Origin: Bromus sterilis
Taxonomy: Eukaryota > Streptophyta > Magnoliopsida > Poales > Poaceae
DNA: 64,000 bases
NCBI GenBank assembly: GCA_950022295.1
Contig: OX465595.1
Location: forward strand, 433,560,270-433,624,269
Direction of reading: 5' to 3'
The notes beneath the pieces are model-generated. The model ran no database searches and had not been told where the DNA came from. It saw nothing but the letters and a program-made list of their open reading frames with translations. The translations under genes were made by a program, and so were the position numbers. Positions within the stretch are counted from its first letter, which is position 1; each line of letters opens with the position of its first letter. Shown in pieces: positions 1 through 10,053 of this stretch.

Positions 1-169
1 TGATGGCTCCTTTTACGGGTGTGCGGTGATTCAGAGGGATGGGCAAGAGGCATGTGCTAGATTGATGCATCTCTACTTCTCATCTCCAATATATCCATAG
101 TGATACTGTCACCGCTGATTTAGATGTCTTTGGATTTGTTCCTTTACATTCCTACCGTGTAAAGCAACA
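1..169. other. Unassigned left edge, probably decayed PIF relic
   Basis: No open gene is visible. The stretch precedes a PIF/Harbinger-like transposase relic and may be its more decayed upstream part, but stops in every frame prevent a residue-level match. Confidence 0.3.
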
Positions 170-605
170 TGATCAGTCCTTTGATCAAAGGAGGAATTGC
201 ATCAACAATCTTGTACGTTGCACCATCCAGGAAGTGATAATCGTATTTTGCATGATGGCATACGGTGTTTCATCTGATTTCATTGATGATAACTTGGCAA
301 TGAGAGAGAGAGAGAGCACTTCCATTCTTTTATGTCAAGTGATTTTCAAAGGAGATGCTTGAGGTGTTCGAGGATGAGTATTTGAGAGCGTCCAATGCTC
401 AGGACACAACAAGGCTTTTGGATATGAACACCGCCCGTGGATTTTCAAGTATGCTTGACTTCATTGATTGCATGCACTAGTAATGAAAGAATTGCCCTGG
501 CATGGACATTTCAACGGACACAAGAAGGATGCCACCATCCTTTTTGAGGTAGTGACCCATCAGGGGACATGAATTTCACATGCATACTTTGGGATGCATG
601 GTTCT
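170..605 (+). pseudogene. PIF/Harbinger transposase relic, N-terminal and middle part
   Basis: Several frames carry pieces typical of plant PIF/Harbinger DDE transposases (the nuclease that cuts and moves these elements). MMAYGVSSDFIDD lies near 253-291, EYLRASNAQDTTRLLDMNTARG near 382-440, and MLDFIDCMH near 451-477, which matches the family's conserved IDCMH block around an acidic catalytic residue. After it come tandem stop codons and then GHFNGHKKDATI. Frameshifts and stops make it a pseudogene. It ends exactly at the CACTA-1 insertion: the last codons read G-M-H-G-S, and the protein resumes in the same frame at 53618 with C-N-D-I-N-V. The copy is therefore older than CACTA-1. The assignment comes from recognised motifs, without a search. 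Confidence 0.75.
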
Positions 606-875
606 CACTAGTAGAAAACAGGGCTTTGGTTCAGGCCTCTCCAGCCCATTAGTCCCGGTTGTGCCACGAACCGGAACCCATGGGGCCATACGTCCCGGTT
701 CGTGCGCCCGGGGGGCCGGCCGGGCCTCGTGGGGCATTGGTCACGGTTCGTCTGGGGGCATATGTCTCGGTTCGAGACAAGAACCGGGACCAATGGGCCT
801 CTCTCCTGGCCCACAACCATTAGTCCCGATTTGTGGCTCGACCCGGGACTAAAGGCTCGCCCACAAGCATTAGTC
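606..875 (+). repeat. CACTA-1 left terminal and subterminal repeats
   Basis: The terminal inverted repeat is followed by repeated, alternating direct and inverted TAGTCCCGGTT, CCCGGTTCG and ACCGGGACC motifs. In CACTA elements such arrays are known binding sites for the accessory transposition protein. The first ~270 bases match the left end of CACTA-2 (from 59739) almost base for base. Small ORFs here are by-products of the repeats. Confidence 0.85.
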
Positions 876-1290
876 CAATTTCAGGGTCATTTAGCTCAAA
901 ATAAATCATTAAATGCATGAAAAAGAGCAAATGAAGTCAGAAAGGGTTGAAATTTTAGTATGTGGATTTGAATGATGCATATTGAATGCACAAAAAGTCT
1001 TGAGTTCAAATAAGTTTAGAAAAATGAAATGCCTTTGTAACAGATGAGTTTTCGTCTGAAACCCTCGTACTTCGAAAGAGATGGTCCAGTTTGTACACGA
1101 AGTGCATCCATGTTTTGCCGTAACCCTCTCAACTTTTGCACACATGTTATGTGGGTCAAATGATGATACCATGCCAAGTTTCAACCTTTTCTGAGTTTAG
1201 TTGTAGTGCTTTCCAATTTCAGGGTCATTTAGCCCAAAATAAATCATTAAATGCATGAAAAATAGCAAATGAAGTCAGAAAGGGTTGAAG
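876..1290 (+). repeat. Direct repeat of about 338 bp, left flank of the AP2-like gene
   Basis: A unit starting CAGGGTCATTTAGCTCAAAA begins near 882 and again near 1220 (period about 338), the second copy being truncated. The same unit occurs twice near 34386 and 34725 (period about 339) on the other side of the AP2-like gene. The gene is thus bracketed by the same repeat family inside the element. Confidence 0.75.
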
Positions 1291-1410
1291 CCCAAAATAA
1301 ATCATTGAATGGTGGAGGGAAACTTATAACATATGGTGGCATGATGGCGGCGATGCGGCAAACTTAAAACATTCAACAACTTAACATCTCAAACCTAGAA
1401 CATAAAAAAA

Positions 1411-1745
1411 CTACTCCTCCTCGTCGCCGGAGAAATTGTCTTCGGTGACGGAGCTGATGTCATCCTCCAGCGCTATCCAGCGGGGGTCACCGAGGGGCCA
1501 GTTGGCGGCGCCTCTCTCCAGTTCCTCCTCCGCCATCGCCTTGGCCGCCCGCCGCTCCTCCCGCCATTCATGACGCTCCTGTCGCCGCTCCGCGCTCTCG
1601 GTCGCCAGCCTCGTCCAGTGTTCCGCCTCCTCCGAGGCTTCACGGGGATGGCTCGCGTACCAATCCTGCACGACACGCTGGTCCTGCTCCGAGGCGAGGC
1701 CGAGCACCGCTGGTCGACGATGGAGGCGGTGGTCCTCTTCAGTGA
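1411..1745 (-). pseudogene. AP2/ERF-like gene carried by CACTA-1, C-terminal part (split by the Sirevirus)
   Basis: This is the C-terminal part of the gene whose N-terminal part is at 15905-16151. It continues in the same frame across the Sirevirus insertion once one copy of the AGTGA target duplication is ignored. It encodes a charged region rich in E, R and A (RRQERHEWREERRAAKA, a likely helix) and an acidic tail ending DDISSVTEDNFSGDEEE before a TAG at 1411-1413. This arrangement resembles TE-associated grass AP2 proteins with a basic-acidic helix and an Asp/Glu-rich C-terminus. The gene would have been about 193 codons. Apart from the insertion I see no stop or frameshift. The DNA is GC-rich compared with its neighbours. 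Confidence 0.7.
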
Positions 1746-3014
1746 TGTAAGAGCAAGTTTTGCCCCCGAAGGTTTTGGACATTGTTGGACAAAGCAGAAG
1801 TGGAACTAATATTGTTTTCGAGTATAAACAGATACTTAGGTTCCGAAAGAATGGAGTTTGCAAGTACAAGGTCGAAGGACAACTCACTGCAGCGAAGCTG
1901 CAGTCATCTACCGAAACCTTTGAAGGAAGACGACCCCTAAAAATGTAGTCGAAGAAAAAGTCTCTCTCGAGTAAAAGCGCAATGAGGAGAAAGCTGAAGC
2001 TGGTCGAAGACTTAGTCCTTTTACTAGTTTCTCTTTGTTTTTTCTTGAGTCGTAGGAAAAACCATACTATCAAGAGGGGTTTGCTAGTTGAGATCTTAGT
2101 CGAAGTGAATTTGCTCTGCTCAACCTAAACCCACAAAATCCTACCGAGAGAAATCTTACTGAGTCGAGTGAATAGCTCGAAGACAAAGTCATCGCACTTC
2201 GTGCCTTCGAGAGAGAACTCGTTCGTAAGTCAGCTTACTTGCTCCTCAAGTAAAGTTGCGCAGTGATTGGAATCCGACCGTTGTGGACACGCGTCAAGCG
2301 GTTGCATCGGGTCACTTCAGTCATTTTACCCATCGGGATCGCCAACTATAAATACCCCGCACCTACCCGCCATTTCGGGTTGGCTGCTCCACCGAAGATT
2401 CTAAGACAGAAGTCTGTGAGCATCCCAAGAGAGATTCATCGAGAGAAAACCAAAATCCCAAGTCTGAACTGAGTTGAGCAATTCACTATGACTTAGGTTG
2501 AGATTAGCCGATCTTTTTTATCTTGGAGAACTGCAAGTCTCCTAGACGGTTAGGCGTCGCCTGTCAAGCAGTCGAAGAGAAATTGTCACTGCTGAAGGAA
2601 GTTTGTAAAGATCTCGGAGATGTCCTGAATCATCTACCACGAGTGAAAACTGGACAAGCTCGAGGAGTTTGTTGCAGTGGAGAATAGGACGGAGAGAGTT
2701 TTGCTCCAGGTGTTCAATCACCAGTCCCTCCAACCAGACGTAGCACTTTGCAGAGTGTGAACTGGTTTACCAAACATCGTCGTGTTAGGCTCGTTTTCTT
2801 TCATGCTTTTACATTAAGTATTTACTCGTTTCCTGTTTGTTTTCGATGTTTTCCTTCGCTCCCAATCCTTTCGAGCTATGCATTACCTTTGATACTGTAT
2901 TTCCTTCGAGATGTTCTTAGTCCTTCGCAGTTTGTATGAATTCCTTCTAAGTTCCTTAGAATTTTTAGAAGTGATCATTCACCCCCTCCCCCTCTGATCA
3001 TTCTTGAGCTTTCA
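1746..3014 (+). repeat. Sirevirus 5' LTR
   Basis: This TG...CA-bounded repeat is nearly identical to 14631-15899. It is rich in short TCGA-containing motifs (TCGAAG, TCGAGA). It holds the element's promoter (TATA near 2347). Confidence 0.92.
2347..2353 (+). promoter_or_regulatory. TATA box of the Sirevirus 5' LTR
   Basis: TATAAAT lies in the context CAACTATAAATACCCCGC, about 730 bases before gag. The identical site in the right LTR is near 15233. Transcription would be expected to start about 30 bases downstream. Confidence 0.6.
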
Positions 3015-3016
3015 AT

Positions 3017-3028
3017 TGGTATCAGAGC
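3017..3028 (+). other. Primer binding site (initiator tRNA-Met) of the Sirevirus
   Basis: TGGTATCAGAGC starts 2 bases after the left LTR. It is the usual plant Copia primer site, complementary to the 3' end of initiator methionine tRNA. Confidence 0.9.
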
Positions 3029-3084
3029 TAGGCACTCCCTACGCTCTGCGTATTTTGGTCTAACAACCTGTAGTGTTGTCAAGA

Positions 3085-4803
3085 ATGTCGTTTGCAGCTG
3101 TTCGCTCGGGGGAACCAATCCCTATCTTCAATGGTAAGGACTATCCCTATTGGAAGGACAAAATGAAGAGGAATATCATGGCTATCAACTCTGTCGCTTG
3201 GGAAGTTGTCAAAAATGGTGTAACTGTCAAAGACACTAAAGCCATCACTCCTGAAGAGGCAAAGAAGATAGAGCTAGATGCTGAAGTCTGGGTCTTCATT
3301 ACAAATAATCTGATTCTAGAGAAATATCAGGAGGTCAAGAATATTCCTTCGGCCAAAGGTGTTTGGGACTATCTCGAGAAGATTGGTGAAGGTGTCTCTA
3401 CTCAGAAAGATGCTCGTATTGACACCCTTCGAAGCAAGTTCTATCGTTTCAAGAGGCACGGGGGAGAAAAAGTTAGCTCCATATACAACAGACTCACTGC
3501 ACTGTCAAATGAACTGATTTCCCTCGGTGCCGAAGACATTACCAATCGGATTATTGTCAGAACTTTGCTCCGTTCCCTTGATGATTCCTTCGATCACATT
3601 GTGCTGATGATTAAGGAAAGGACTGATTTCAAGGATCTAGTTGTCGCTGATATTCTCGAGAGACTTAATACCTTCGAGATGGAAGAAGATGAAAAACGAG
3701 ATGTTAATGGGACACGAAGAAAATCTCATGCACTGAAGGCCAGAGCTTCACATCACTCCTCTCCTGAAGCTAGTTCTGAATCGGGTTGTGCCTCAGATGA
3801 CCCCGAGAACATGGGAAAAGATCTAGCACTGATAATGAGAAGATTCAATCGCTTTCAGAGAAGGAAATCCTCTTCACCGAAGAAAAACTACTCTTCAAGA
3901 CATTCAAGCAATTCATCACAGCATCAATCATCATCCAGAAACTCATCAGCGAAAGATAACTGTTGCTACAAGTGCAAGAAGCCAGGTCACTTCATTACTG
4001 ATTGTCCTCTCTGGGAAATTGAACATAGATCAAAGCATTCTCACAGCAATTCTTCGAGCAAGTCTCACAGATCGAGCAAAAACTATGAGTCGAAGAGATA
4101 TGATTCAAAGTCTAGAAAAGACAAGAAAGACGGTTCTGATGATGACAAGAAGAAGAAGTATCACAAGCATCGAGAGGGTTCTTCCTCGAAATCACATTCC
4201 TCTCGACGAAAGAATTCCCACCGTGCCAAATCCTATCTGGGTAAAGAGATGAACTCTGAAGATGAAGCATCCGGTTCCGAAGCTGAATCAAACCCAAGAT
4301 CTGGTTCTGGTTCTGGTTCTGAATCTGATGGTGTTGCTGGTTTAGCATTTGCTTCGAGCAAGACTTCAAGTTCATTCTTCACCAACCAAAGCAGCGAAGA
4401 TGAATCTCCAGCTTACTGCTTCATGGCCAAGGCTAAGGTATCCTCATCTAAGAAGTCCTACGATACTTCTGATGGATCTTCTTATGAAAGTAACTCTAGG
4501 ATAAGCTATGCCAAACTTGCCAAAATTGCTTCTATCCAACAAGATGAGCTAGATTCTCTAAGTGAAACTATTCAAAAATCTGAGACTTTGTTGATCGATG
4601 AGATTGAGAAGGGTCAAACTTTGACGAATGAGCATGCTGCTCTGAAGGAAAAGTATGATGAACTTTCCTCTCGTCATGATCTTCTCTCAGTGGACTACGA
4701 GAAGCTAACCTATGAATCCCTTCAAAGGAAAATGGCTCTCGAGAAACTGAGAGAGGCGAATGAAGAGTTGGAAAGTGTCAATCTCACGCTCATGGCTCAA
4801 TAA
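3085..4803 (+). CDS. gag: Sirevirus Gag (capsid/nucleocapsid), N-terminal ORF
   Basis: Gag is the structural protein of the virus-like particle. The first ATG is at 3085; the frame is also open from 3073, but there it begins with GTG. Residues ~10-200 look like the Copia gag domain (UBN2 / Retrotran_gag_2), including YWKDKMKRNI, KGVWDYLEK and LRSKFYRFK. A CCHC zinc knuckle, CYKCKKPGHFITDC, lies near residue 296. Ser/Lys-rich and coiled-coil segments follow. A TAA at 4801-4803 ends the ORF, but the same frame then stays open to 5688 with related charged sequence, so this stop either is a mutation or is read through. Confidence 0.88.
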   Translation: MSFAAVRSGEPIPIFNGKDYPYWKDKMKRNIMAINSVAWEVVKNGVTVKDTKAITPEEAKKIELDAEVWVFITNNLILEKYQEVKNIPSAKGVWDYLEKIGEGVSTQKDARIDTLRSKFYRFKRHGGEKVSSIYNRLTALSNELISLGAEDITNRIIVRTLLRSLDDSFDHIVLMIKERTDFKDLVVADILERLNTFEMEEDEKRDVNGTRRKSHALKARASHHSSPEASSESGCASDDPENMGKDLALIMRRFNRFQRRKSSSPKKNYSSRHSSNSSQHQSSSRNSSAKDNCCYKCKKPGHFITDCPLWEIEHRSKHSHSNSSSKSHRSSKNYESKRYDSKSRKDKKDGSDDDKKKKYHKHREGSSSKSHSSRRKNSHRAKSYLGKEMNSEDEASGSEAESNPRSGSGSGSESDGVAGLAFASSKTSSSFFTNQSSEDESPAYCFMAKAKVSSSKKSYDTSDGSSYESNSRISYAKLAKIASIQQDELDSLSETIQKSETLLIDEIEKGQTLTNEHAALKEKYDELSSRHDLLSVDYEKLTYESLQRKMALEKLREANEELESVNLTLMAQ

Positions 4804-5688
4804 GGCTCAGAAGCTAAAAATGAATCTACTTCACCTTGCTTAACCTGTTTGGAACGAAGTAAAATTGAGTCTATTTCTGAGAGATCGAAAGGAAAGCAAC
4901 CTATTGTTATTGATGATGCTAACCCCTCGAATGAGGAAACCATTACCGAGGAACTCCTCAGGTTGAAAATTTTATTTGAAACAGGCATGTTCAAAAGTGT
5001 GCAGGGACACCAGTACCTATGTGATATCCTACGAAAGGCTCTTCTTCACAGGAATCCACGAAACGAAGGAGTTGGCTTCGAAAGGAAAATCAATCCTGAT
5101 GGAACCTACTGGGAACCCGAGCAGTATCCTAAAACTGTCTGGGTTCTTGCGAAAGAAAAGCCCATTGATATTGCTAACCTTTCAGGTTTCAATTGCAAAA
5201 TTGATAAAGCCATTGTTGATGAATCACTTGATTCTGACTACAAGCTTGTCAAATATCAGGAAGGAAAGGTGTCGGCTGAATTCGTTGCTACTCCTCCAAA
5301 GAATGGTTTCTATAAGCGACAGATTTGGGTTCGCAAATCTCTCGTAGAAAAACTGCCCCCTAACCATTCTATGCAGGGAAAATCCTCGGTACCACCGAAT
5401 CACTACTATTCTCTCGAGGATAGAAATGAACCCTTGGTGTCTGCTTCAAATGTTCCCCAGAAGGAATACTATCGTGTCGATAGAAATGTTTATCGTCATC
5501 GTAACAATAACACCAAAGTTGCTGTTACCCATCAGTACTCTAACCCCTCGTCGAGGAATTATATTTATGGTGTGCTTGATGGTTCAGATAGACAATGCAA
5601 TCATGTTCGCTATAATATTGCTGCCCCATCTAGCTCTTCCATGCCTTCTAAGTCACCTGCTCGTTTGTGGGTAGTTAAGAAGAACTAA
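4804..5688 (+). pseudogene. Sirevirus Gag extension, same frame beyond the TAA
   Basis: The frame of gag continues directly after the TAA at 4801-4803 and ends with TAA at 5686-5688. Met-initiated translation could only start inside it, and no independent promoter or leader is seen. It codes for a charged segment with a plausible coiled coil near its start, followed by a Tyr/Asn/Ser-rich part. It most likely belongs to a longer Gag, and pol begins in another frame right after it. No known domain was recognised. Confidence 0.6.
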
Positions 5689-7379
5689 TTCTTCTGCAGG
5701 GCTATGTCTCCGGTGGATTCGAATGGGTCATGGATAGTGGATGTACAAATCATATGACCGGAGACAAAGATTTGTTCACCGAAGACAAACTCACTGAATC
5801 TTCACAGAGATACATTACCTTCGGTGACAACAACAAAGGAAAAGTAATTGGTTTGGGTAAGGTTGCTATATCGAAGGATAAGCATATTGATAAGGTTATG
5901 CTTGTTCAATCTCTTGGATATAATCTAATGTCTATCTCAAAACTTTGTGATATGGGTATGCTTGTACTGTTTTCTGCTTCTCGTTGTGTTGTCTTTTCAC
6001 AGGATGATTATTCCTTCTTGTTCGAAGGATATCGCAAAGGTGATCTTTATGTCGTTGATTTTTCTTCGGGACCTGCAGTGTCCACATGTTTAATGGCCAA
6101 AGCCACTTCTGGTTGGTTATGGCACCGAAGACTTGGGCATGCAGGAATGAAAAACCTTCAAACTCTTATCTCGAAGAAGAGCATCGTTGGAATTGATAAT
6201 TTTAAATTCAATAAAGATCGTCTATGCAGTGCCTGTGAAGCAGGAAAGATTGCCAAGAAACATCACTCAGCAAAAACTATAATGACTACTACTCGTCCTC
6301 TTGAATTACTTCATATGGATTTATTCGGTCCTCAAAATTATGCTAGTCTTGGAGGTAACAAGTATGGTCTGGTTATTGTTGATGATTTCTCTCGATATAC
6401 TTGGGTTTTCTTTCTAGATGACAAGAGCAAGGTTGTTGAAATCTTCAAAACCTTCGCAAAGAGAGCTCAGACTGAATATGAATTATCTCTCAAGCATATC
6501 AGAAGTGATAATGGTACAGAATTCAAAAACACTCATATCGAAGAATTTCTTGATGAATATGGCTTTACTCATGAATTCTCGGCTGCTTATACACCGCAAA
6601 AAAATGGTGTGGTCGAGAGAAAGACTCGAACACTTATTGAAATGGCCAGAACAATGCTTGCTGAATACAAGACTCCTATCAGGTTCTGGGCCGAAGCAAT
6701 CAATACTGCATGTCATATCATCAACAAAGTTTATCTGCACAAGTTTCTGAAGAAAACTTCACATGAACTTATTACTGGTAAAAAGCCAAATGTTTCATAT
6801 CTCAGGGTTTTTGGTGCTCCATGTTATATCAGAGATATGAATCACAGCTCCAAGTTTGCTCCAAAGGCTCACGAAGGTTTTCTCCTAGGTTATGGTTCGA
6901 ATTCTCACACTTACAGAGTTTACAACTCTCATCTTGGCAAAGTTGTAGAAACTGTAAATGTTCGATTTGATGAAACTAACGGCTCTCAAAAGGAGCAATT
7001 ACCTCTTAACCTGGATGAACCACCTTTGGATGAAGTTATCAGGTACATGGCTATTGGAGATATTCGACCTGTCGAAGGAAATGCACGTCAAGCAAACAAG
7101 GATGATGATGGTCCAATGTTCCCACACATAGCCCGGGGCGCTGGAGATCAACATCCTGAAGCAAATGATGTACAGGTCGAAGGAGAACGCGAAACGAAGA
7201 AAATGTTCAACCCGAAGGAGAAGCTGAACCCGAAGGACAAGCCGATCCCGAAGGACAACCGAATCCGCAAGATGATGATGGAGTTCTACCTCGTGTTCGA
7301 AGAAGAGTGGACGTCGACTCAATTCTCGAAGAGATTCGTTTACCAGGTCGTCCCACCACTCGTTCTCGTACTCGATTAG
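5679..7379 (+). pseudogene. pol: Sirevirus Pol part 1: protease and integrase
   Basis: The frame opens at 5679, overlaps the end of the gag frame by about 10 bases, and shows the protease motif DSGCTNHMTG at 5733. Integrase follows, with the HHCC zinc domain (HRRLGH near 6123, CSACEAGK near 6228) and the rve core with its three acidic sites: DLFGP near 6318, SDNGTEF near 6504 and the E of GVVERKTR near 6612. The Copia integrase C-terminal stretch is recognisable (ELITGKKPNVSYLRVFG). A frameshift between about 7180 and 7300 moves the reading frame to that of the RT, so the ORF ends out of frame at 7379. Confidence 0.88.
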
Positions 7380-8566
7380 CTAACTTCTGTGGAAATTTCT
7401 CGTTTGTATCCATGCTAGAACCATCGAAATTTGATGAAGCCATGAAGGACTCATACTGGATGACTTCAATGCTCGAAGAACTTATTCAGTTCGAAAGAAA
7501 TAAAGTCTGGTCCCTTGTTGATAGACCTGATCCCAAGAAGCATAATATCATTGGTACAAAGTGGATTTTTCGCAACAAGCAAGATGAAGATGGCATTGTG
7601 GTAAGGAATAAATCTCGACTGGTTGCTCAAGGCTACACCCAAATCGAAGGTATTGATTTCGGTGAGACTTATCCTCCAGTTGCTCGACTTGAATCCATTC
7701 GTGTCATGCTTGCTTTTGCCAATTACAATGGTATATTGCTATATCAAATGGATGTCAAAAGTGCATTTCTTAACGGTGAAATCGAAGAAGAAGTATATGT
7801 TATGCAGCCAGCAGGTTTTGAAGACCCGAAGAATCCTGATAAGGTGTACAGATTGCACAAGGCCCTATATGGGTTAAAGCAAGCTCCTCGTGCTTGGTAT
7901 GAAACACTGAAGGATTTTCTTCTGAAGAAGGGCTTCAAACGAGGAACAACTGATCCGACTCTTTTTACTCGTGCATACAAAAATGATCTTTTTGTGTGTC
8001 AAATTTATGTCGATGATATTATTTTTGGCTGTACTAACCCTGATATTAGCGAAGAATTTGCTTGTATGATGTCGAAGAAATATGAAATGTCCATGATGGG
8101 TGAATTGAAGTTCTTTCTCGGGCTTCAAATCCGACAACAGAAGAATGGGACTTTCATCTCTCAAGAGAAGTATCTCAGAGATTGCCTGAAGAAGTTTGAT
8201 CTTGTCAGTTGCAAAACTATCAAGACTCCAATGCCTACGAATGTTCATCTAGATGCAGATGAGAAGGGCAAACCTTTCGATCAGAAGAAATATCGCTCAA
8301 TGATCGGTTCGCTTCTTTACCTTTGTGCATCTAGACCTGACATTATGCTATCAGTTTGTATGTGTGCTCGTTTTCAGGCAAACCCGAAAGAATCACATCA
8401 TATTGCTGTCAAGCGAATTCTTCGATATCTGGCTCACACACCATCTTTGGGACTTTGGTATCCCAAGGTTGCCCAGTTTGATCTCGTTGGATATTCTGAT
8501 TCTGACTGGGCTGGTGATCGAGTCGACAGGAAAATCTACCTCAGGCACATGTCATTTTCTCGGTAG
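7307..8566 (+). pseudogene. pol: Sirevirus Pol part 2: reverse transcriptase
   Basis: This frame is also open upstream to about 7200, through repeated PEG(E/Q) units. It encodes a Copia reverse transcriptase (RVT_2): KWIFRNKQDEDG near 7560, RLVAQGYTQIEGIDF near 7617, QMDVKSAFLNG near 7746, YGLKQAPRAWY near 7869 and the catalytic YVDD near 8007. The start of the RNase H domain (GYSDSDWAGD) is reached near 8490. A frameshift near 8525-8540 then breaks the ORF, which runs into a stop at 8564-8566. Confidence 0.9.
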
Positions 8567-8960
8567 ATCTCTTGTCTGTTGGGCTTCGAAGAAACAGAAT
8601 TGCGTATCTATTTCTACGGCTGAAGCCGAGTATATTGCTGCCGGTTCATGCTGCACTCAGATTCTGTGGCTCAAGCAAATGCTGAAAGATTATGGCATTC
8701 TTGTGAAGAAAATTCCATTGCTATGTGATAACGAGAGTGCTATCAAGATTGCCCATAACCCTGTGCAACACTCTCGAATGAAGCATATTGACATTCGTCA
8801 TCATTTTCTTCGAGATCACGTTCAGCGAGAAGATATTGTGATCAGCCATGTACGCACCGAAGATCAATTGGCTGATATCTTTACGAAGCCCTTGGATGAA
8901 AAGAGGTTCTGTGCACTAAGGTGTGAGTTAAACATATTGGACTCACGCAATGTACAGTAA
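8535..8960 (+). pseudogene. pol: Sirevirus Pol part 3: RNase H C-terminal region
   Basis: In a third frame the RNase H domain continues: CWASKKQNCVSISTAEAEY near 8579, then CDNESAIKIAHNPVQHSRMKHIDIR and the typical Copia C-terminus QLADIFTKPL. It ends with a stop at 8958-8960. The acidic residues D, E and D are present but are divided between two frames by the shift. Confidence 0.88.
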
Positions 8961-9422
8961 GATCATAACTATCGGTACTATGTATTATATGTTTTCTTTC
9001 TATGTTGTTTACTTGCGTTATTTTTCTATCGTGTTTCTTTTTCGTTTGTTTTTTGTATTTTCCTATACACTTACCACTCCGAGTTTTATCACTATTTTCC
9101 CCTCGGATTGATGAAGCATCGGACCCTGTTTTCCCTCTATTCAATCCCTACCCCATCTGTGCTTTTCTCTCGTGAACATGTATATATGTACTCGATCAAG
9201 ATTCCCTTCGAATGTCATTGATTCCGAAGGTAAATCTATCGAACGTTTATCCAATTTTATACTCGATGTTCGATGAGTTTGGTCTCGGACGTGGAGCAAC
9301 TTTCTTTCGGTTCGTTGGGATTTTCCCGCGATTACCGCCATAAAATCCGTCCGTTGAATGCGGAGAGACGCAAAATCTGCGCCGTTGGATCAGATCTGAC
9401 AGTTATGTCAGACCCCGTCCCC
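8961..9422 (+). other. Spacer between pol and the envelope-like region of the Sirevirus
   Basis: This is a T-rich non-coding stretch followed by unique sequence. I see no domain here. It leads into a promoter-like segment with a TATA box at 9423. Confidence 0.5.
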
Positions 9423-9430
9423 TATAAATA
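9423..9430 (+). promoter_or_regulatory. Candidate internal promoter (TATA) before the envelope-like ORF
   Basis: CCCTATAAATACTG sits 630 bases before the first ATG of the envelope-like ORF. It is followed by a C/T-rich, GC-rich leader that resembles a plant 5' UTR, then by a candidate intron (9634-10049). The sequence is not a copy of the LTR promoter. That it is active is inference. Confidence 0.45.
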
Positions 9431-9633
9431 CTGATCCACCCCACCGGCTCAGCCATCACAATTTCCTCGACTTCTTCTCTCTGCTCCCGAAGTTCTCTCT
9501 CGCGCGCCGCCGTGCTGCTCGTCGCCGTCGACTCCCTCGCCGCCTTGCTGCCGGAAGGAAGCTGCCGGAGACCTTCCCGTCGACGAGGAACTTCATCCAC
9601 GTCGCCGTAGTCGCCGCACATCGCCAAGTTAGG

Positions 9634-10049
9634 GTATGTGTGGCTCTGGACACGATTCCAATCTCATCTGTTCATCGTATCCAGATTTGTTCATGTTTTT
9701 CTGTCTTTTTCTTAGGTCTGTTTGATCCGTTTGGATCATTGATTCTTGGGAAATCTGTTTCTGGCGTTTTCTGTCGATTCCCATCTGAGCTAGGTAAGAA
9801 ATCCCTCGGATTCTCTCACTTTAGCAATTTCCTCAGAAACGTATCGATAGACTTGTGTTGTGCAATTCGTTCATACAGGTTCTTCGTTAGATTTGCACCC
9901 GATGGAAATATAGCCTAGCACTTGCTTGAAAAATTTGCTGCAAGACATGCTTATCGATATGCTTACTGCATTCAAAATGATTTTCCTCGAAAACCGCTGG
10001 TACTTGTTCACAACTTTCCTATATTCCCTTGTACCTATCTTTTTCGCAG
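9634..10049 (+). other. Candidate intron in the leader of the envelope-like ORF
   Basis: The donor AGG|GTATGTG is at 9634 and a pyrimidine-rich tract ends in TTTTTCGCAG at 10049. The stretch is T-rich in contrast to the GC-rich leader before it, and the first ATG of the long ORF is only 4 bases after the acceptor. No transcript evidence is available here. Confidence 0.45.
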
Positions 10050-10053
10050 GAAA

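Noticed and set aside
9403..9653. Minus-strand ORFs of 65-74 codons
   Set aside because: They lie over a GC-rich leader of the envelope-like gene and have no recognisable features.
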